From positions 1 through 6,294 of the forward strand of contig JACCYG010000105.1 in the NCBI GenBank assembly GCA_013696595.1: 6,294 nucleotides of DNA, in the 5' to 3' direction. Source of the DNA: Actinomycetota bacterium. GTDB lineage: Bacteria; Actinomycetota; Thermoleophilia; Gaiellales; Gaiellaceae. The translations under genes were made by a program, and so were the position numbers. Positions 4,061-6,294 of the stretch are shown piece after piece (position 1 is the first letter of the stretch; every line of letters begins with the position of its first letter). Below the pieces are notes generated by a model. That model made no database searches. It was given only the letters and a program-made list of their open reading frames with translations, and was not told where the DNA came from.

Positions 4061-6268
4061 ATGAGCCAGGCGGTCCAGGACAGTCCCGCCCAGCGGCATC
4101 GCGATCTCCTCGACCGGCTTCTGAACGAGGTCGCGGCCTACAACCCTGATACCGACCGGGAGCTGATCGAGCGGGCGTTCGCGTTCGCGAGCAAGGCGCA
4201 CGAAGGCCAGCAGCGCCGGAGCGGGGAAGACTTCATCCACCATCCGCTCGGAGTTGCTCGGATCCTCGCCGAGCTCAAGCAGGACGACGCCACGATTGCG
4301 GCCGCGCTTCTTCACGACGTTATCGAGGACACAGACACCTCCGTCGAGGACGTCCGCTCGGAGTTCGGCGAGGAGATCGCCGCGCTCACCGAGGGCGTCA
4401 CGAAGCTGACGCGCATCCGGTTCCAGAGCCGGGAACAGGCGCAGGCTGAGAACTACCGAAAGATGATCGTCGCGATGGCGCAAGATCGCCGCGTCATCGT
4501 GATCAAGCTTGCGGATCGTCTGCACAACATGCGGACGATCGAGTACCTCGGGAAGCAGAAGCAACTCCAGAAAGCGCGCGAGACGCTTGAGGTCTACGCG
4601 CCGCTCGCGCACCGCCTCGGTATCCACACGATCAAGTGGCAGCTCGAGGACCTCGCCTTCGCGACTCTCCATCCGCGCAAGTACTCCGAGATCCAGTCGA
4701 TGGTCGCGCAAAGGCGGGCGGACCGAGAGCGCTTCGTCGCCGAAGCGGGCGAGATGCTTGAGCGCGAGCTCGAGAAGGTGTCGATCCCGGCGGACATCTC
4801 GGCCCGCGCCAAGCACTTCTATTCGATCTACGAGAAGATGGCCAAGCGCGGCAAAGAGTTCAACGAGATCTACGACCTGACCGCGCTTCGGGTGACCGTC
4901 GAGCGCGAGGGCAAGGAGGGCGAACGCGACTGCTACGGCGCGCTCGGAATCATCCACTCCCTCTGGAAACCGATGCCCGGCCGTTTCAAGGACTACGTCG
5001 CGATGCCGAAGGTGAACGCCTACCGGTCGCTGCACACGACCGTGCTCGGCCCGGAGGGAAAGCCCCTCGAGATCCAGGTCCGGACGCGCGAGATGCGGGA
5101 GACGGCCGAGCTCGGCATCGCCGCGCACTGGCTGTACAAGGATCGCGGCAAGCGCGAAGACCCCGAACGCCTGGCATGGCTCAAGCAGCTCATGGACTGG
5201 CAGCAGGAGGAGAGCGATCCGCAGGAGTTCATGCGCGGCTTCCGCACGGCGTTCGACGACGAGGTGTACGTCTTCACGCCGAAGTACGAGCTGAAGGCGC
5301 TACCGGCCGGCTCGACGCCGATCGACTTCGCCTACTCGGTGCACACCGATGTCGGGCACAGAACGGTCGGCGCGAAGGTGAACGGCCGCATCGTCCCGCT
5401 GCACTACCGCCTCCAGAGCGGCGACACGGTCGAGATCCTCACCTCCAAACAGGCCAGCCGCGGGCCCTCGCGCGACTGGCTCGCACTCGCAGTCTCGTCG
5501 CGAGCGCGGAACAAGATCCGCCAGTGGTTCAGTCGGGAGACGCGTGAAGAGACGGAGCAGCGAGGGCGCGAGGCGCTCGAAGGAGCGCTCAAGCAGCACA
5601 ACCTTCCGTACAAGAAGCTGTCGGGCTCGCCGATGCTCGCGGAGATCATCCGAGAGATGGGCTTCAAGAAAGCCGACGACTTCTACGTCGCGCTCGGGTC
5701 CGGGAAGCTCCAGTCCTCGCAGGTCACGAACAAGGTCCTGCACCGGCTCAAGACGACCGAGGTCGCCGAGGAAGAGCTTGTCCCGATCAAGCCGAAGGCA
5801 CGAAGCGCGGTCGCGTCGCAGAACTTCGGGATCAACGTCCATGGTCTCGAGGAGGTCCTCGTCCGCCTCGCAAAGTGCTGCACGCCCGTGCCGGGCGACG
5901 AGATCGTCGGCTACATCTCCCTCGGGAAGGGCATCACGATCCACCGAGGCGACTGTCCGAACGTGAAGGCGCTGATGCGCAATCCGGAGCGCTTCACACA
6001 GGTCGAGTGGGACGGGGGCGCCTCACAGAGCTTCCGCGTCCAGATTGCGGTCACCTCGTGGGACCGGCCCCGGCTCCTCGAGGACGTGGCGCGGACCTTC
6101 GCCGAGCACGGCGCGAACATCGTCGAGTACGGCGGCCACGTCGAGGATCAGATGGCGAAGAACTGGTACGTCGCCGAGGTCGGCGACATCAAGGCGCTGC
6201 GCGCGCTCCTCAACTCCTTGCGGTCCATCGATGCGGTGTTCGACGCGTTCCGCGTGACGCCGTCGTAG
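4061..6268 (+). CDS. rel: Bifunctional (p)ppGpp synthetase/hydrolase (Rel/SpoT family)
   Basis: Makes (p)ppGpp from ATP and GDP/GTP on the ribosome during amino-acid starvation and hydrolyses it otherwise, so it controls the stringent response. The 735 residues are full length for the family. The HD hydrolase domain has IHHPL (His61), LLHDVIED (His85, Asp86, with Glu89-Asp90) and KLADRLHNMRT (Asp152), so the hydrolase looks active. The synthetase domain has YDLTALRV (Asp272), RFKDYVAMPK (308-317), NAYRSLHTT (Tyr321) and EIQVRT (Glu337). RFKD is the basic RxKD motif of bifunctional enzymes, as opposed to the acidic ExDD motif of RelA-type synthetases. A TGS domain follows at about 400-462 (VYVFTPKYELKALPAGSTP). 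The zinc-finger/CC region has Cys606, Cys607, His628 and Cys632, and an ACT domain runs from about 657 to 735. The ATG at 4061 fits the usual N-terminus and follows a TACAAT box by six bases. The frame is open far upstream, but that sequence is an out-of-frame reading of the preceding gene. Confidence 0.97.
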   Translation: MSQAVQDSPAQRHRDLLDRLLNEVAAYNPDTDRELIERAFAFASKAHEGQQRRSGEDFIHHPLGVARILAELKQDDATIAAALLHDVIEDTDTSVEDVRSEFGEEIAALTEGVTKLTRIRFQSREQAQAENYRKMIVAMAQDRRVIVIKLADRLHNMRTIEYLGKQKQLQKARETLEVYAPLAHRLGIHTIKWQLEDLAFATLHPRKYSEIQSMVAQRRADRERFVAEAGEMLERELEKVSIPADISARAKHFYSIYEKMAKRGKEFNEIYDLTALRVTVEREGKEGERDCYGALGIIHSLWKPMPGRFKDYVAMPKVNAYRSLHTTVLGPEGKPLEIQVRTREMRETAELGIAAHWLYKDRGKREDPERLAWLKQLMDWQQEESDPQEFMRGFRTAFDDEVYVFTPKYELKALPAGSTPIDFAYSVHTDVGHRTVGAKVNGRIVPLHYRLQSGDTVEILTSKQASRGPSRDWLALAVSSRARNKIRQWFSRETREETEQRGREALEGALKQHNLPYKKLSGSPMLAEIIREMGFKKADDFYVALGSGKLQSSQVTNKVLHRLKTTEVAEEELVPIKPKARSAVASQNFGINVHGLEEVLVRLAKCCTPVPGDEIVGYISLGKGITIHRGDCPNVKALMRNPERFTQVEWDGGASQSFRVQIAVTSWDRPRLLEDVARTFAEHGANIVEYGGHVEDQMAKNWYVAEVGDIKALRALLNSLRSIDAVFDAFRVTPS

Positions 6269-6288
6269 GGGCCGGACATGACCGGCCC
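6268..6288 (+). terminator. GC hairpin directly at the rel stop codon (putative terminator)
   Basis: GGGCCGG (6269-6275) pairs exactly with CCGGCCC (6282-6288) across the six-base loop ACATGA; the last G of the TAG stop precedes the stem. The window ends six bases later, so a T-run could not be assessed. Its arms share the GGGGCCGG / CCGGCCC core with the hairpin at 716-743. Confidence 0.6.
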
Positions 6289-6294
6289 GCCAAC

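Noticed and set aside
3935..5128. 397-codon open frame antisense to rel
   Set aside because: Shadow of the rel codon pattern; Leu/Arg/Asp/Val-rich with no domain and no start signal.

Overview
The window is a high-GC (about two thirds G+C by eye), gene-dense bacterial chromosome segment. It most likely comes from an actinobacterium, and the Thermoleophilia/Gaiellales side of the phylum is my best guess. This rests on base composition, TANNNT boxes placed 6-8 nt before start codons (leaderless-type starts), GTG/TTG starts, and the style of RecJ and the long bifunctional Rel. It is an inference, not a sequence match. No mobile element, tRNA, rRNA or CRISPR array is visible, and no stretch over 300 bases lacks a gene.

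Layout: (1) Bases 2-694, + strand: the 3' part of a probably secreted protein with a PA (protease-associated) domain followed by LVIVD-like beta-propeller repeats. (2) Bases 749-1216, - strand: a 155-residue protein I do not recognise, convergent with gene 1 and sharing a 12-bp GNRA-loop hairpin with it. (3) Bases 1278-3152, + strand: recJ, the single-strand DNA exonuclease, divergent from gene 2 across a 61-bp gap that holds back-to-back -10-like boxes. (4) Bases 3307-3975, + strand: a 222-residue, extremely basic, low-complexity protein. It has KT(T/A)AR pentapeptide arrays, two GRKGGKA blocks and an SR-rich tail, and is probably a histone H1-like or nucleoid protein. (5) Bases 4061-6268, + strand: a complete bifunctional (p)ppGpp synthetase/hydrolase (Rel/SpoT family) with its HD, synthetase, TGS, zinc-finger/CC and ACT regions intact.

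recJ and rel are often close neighbours in bacteria, commonly with apt (adenine phosphoribosyltransferase) between them. Here apt is absent and the basic repeat protein sits in its place. Each complete gene is followed by a GC-rich perfect hairpin, so recJ, the basic protein and rel look like separate transcription units. A functional link (DNA repair, nucleoid compaction and stringent response under starvation) is attractive but is only inferred from proximity.

The most unusual item is the Lys/Arg/Ser/Thr-only protein between recJ and rel. Next are the three leaderless-type starts and the unrecognised 155-residue gene. The other genes belong to well-known families.
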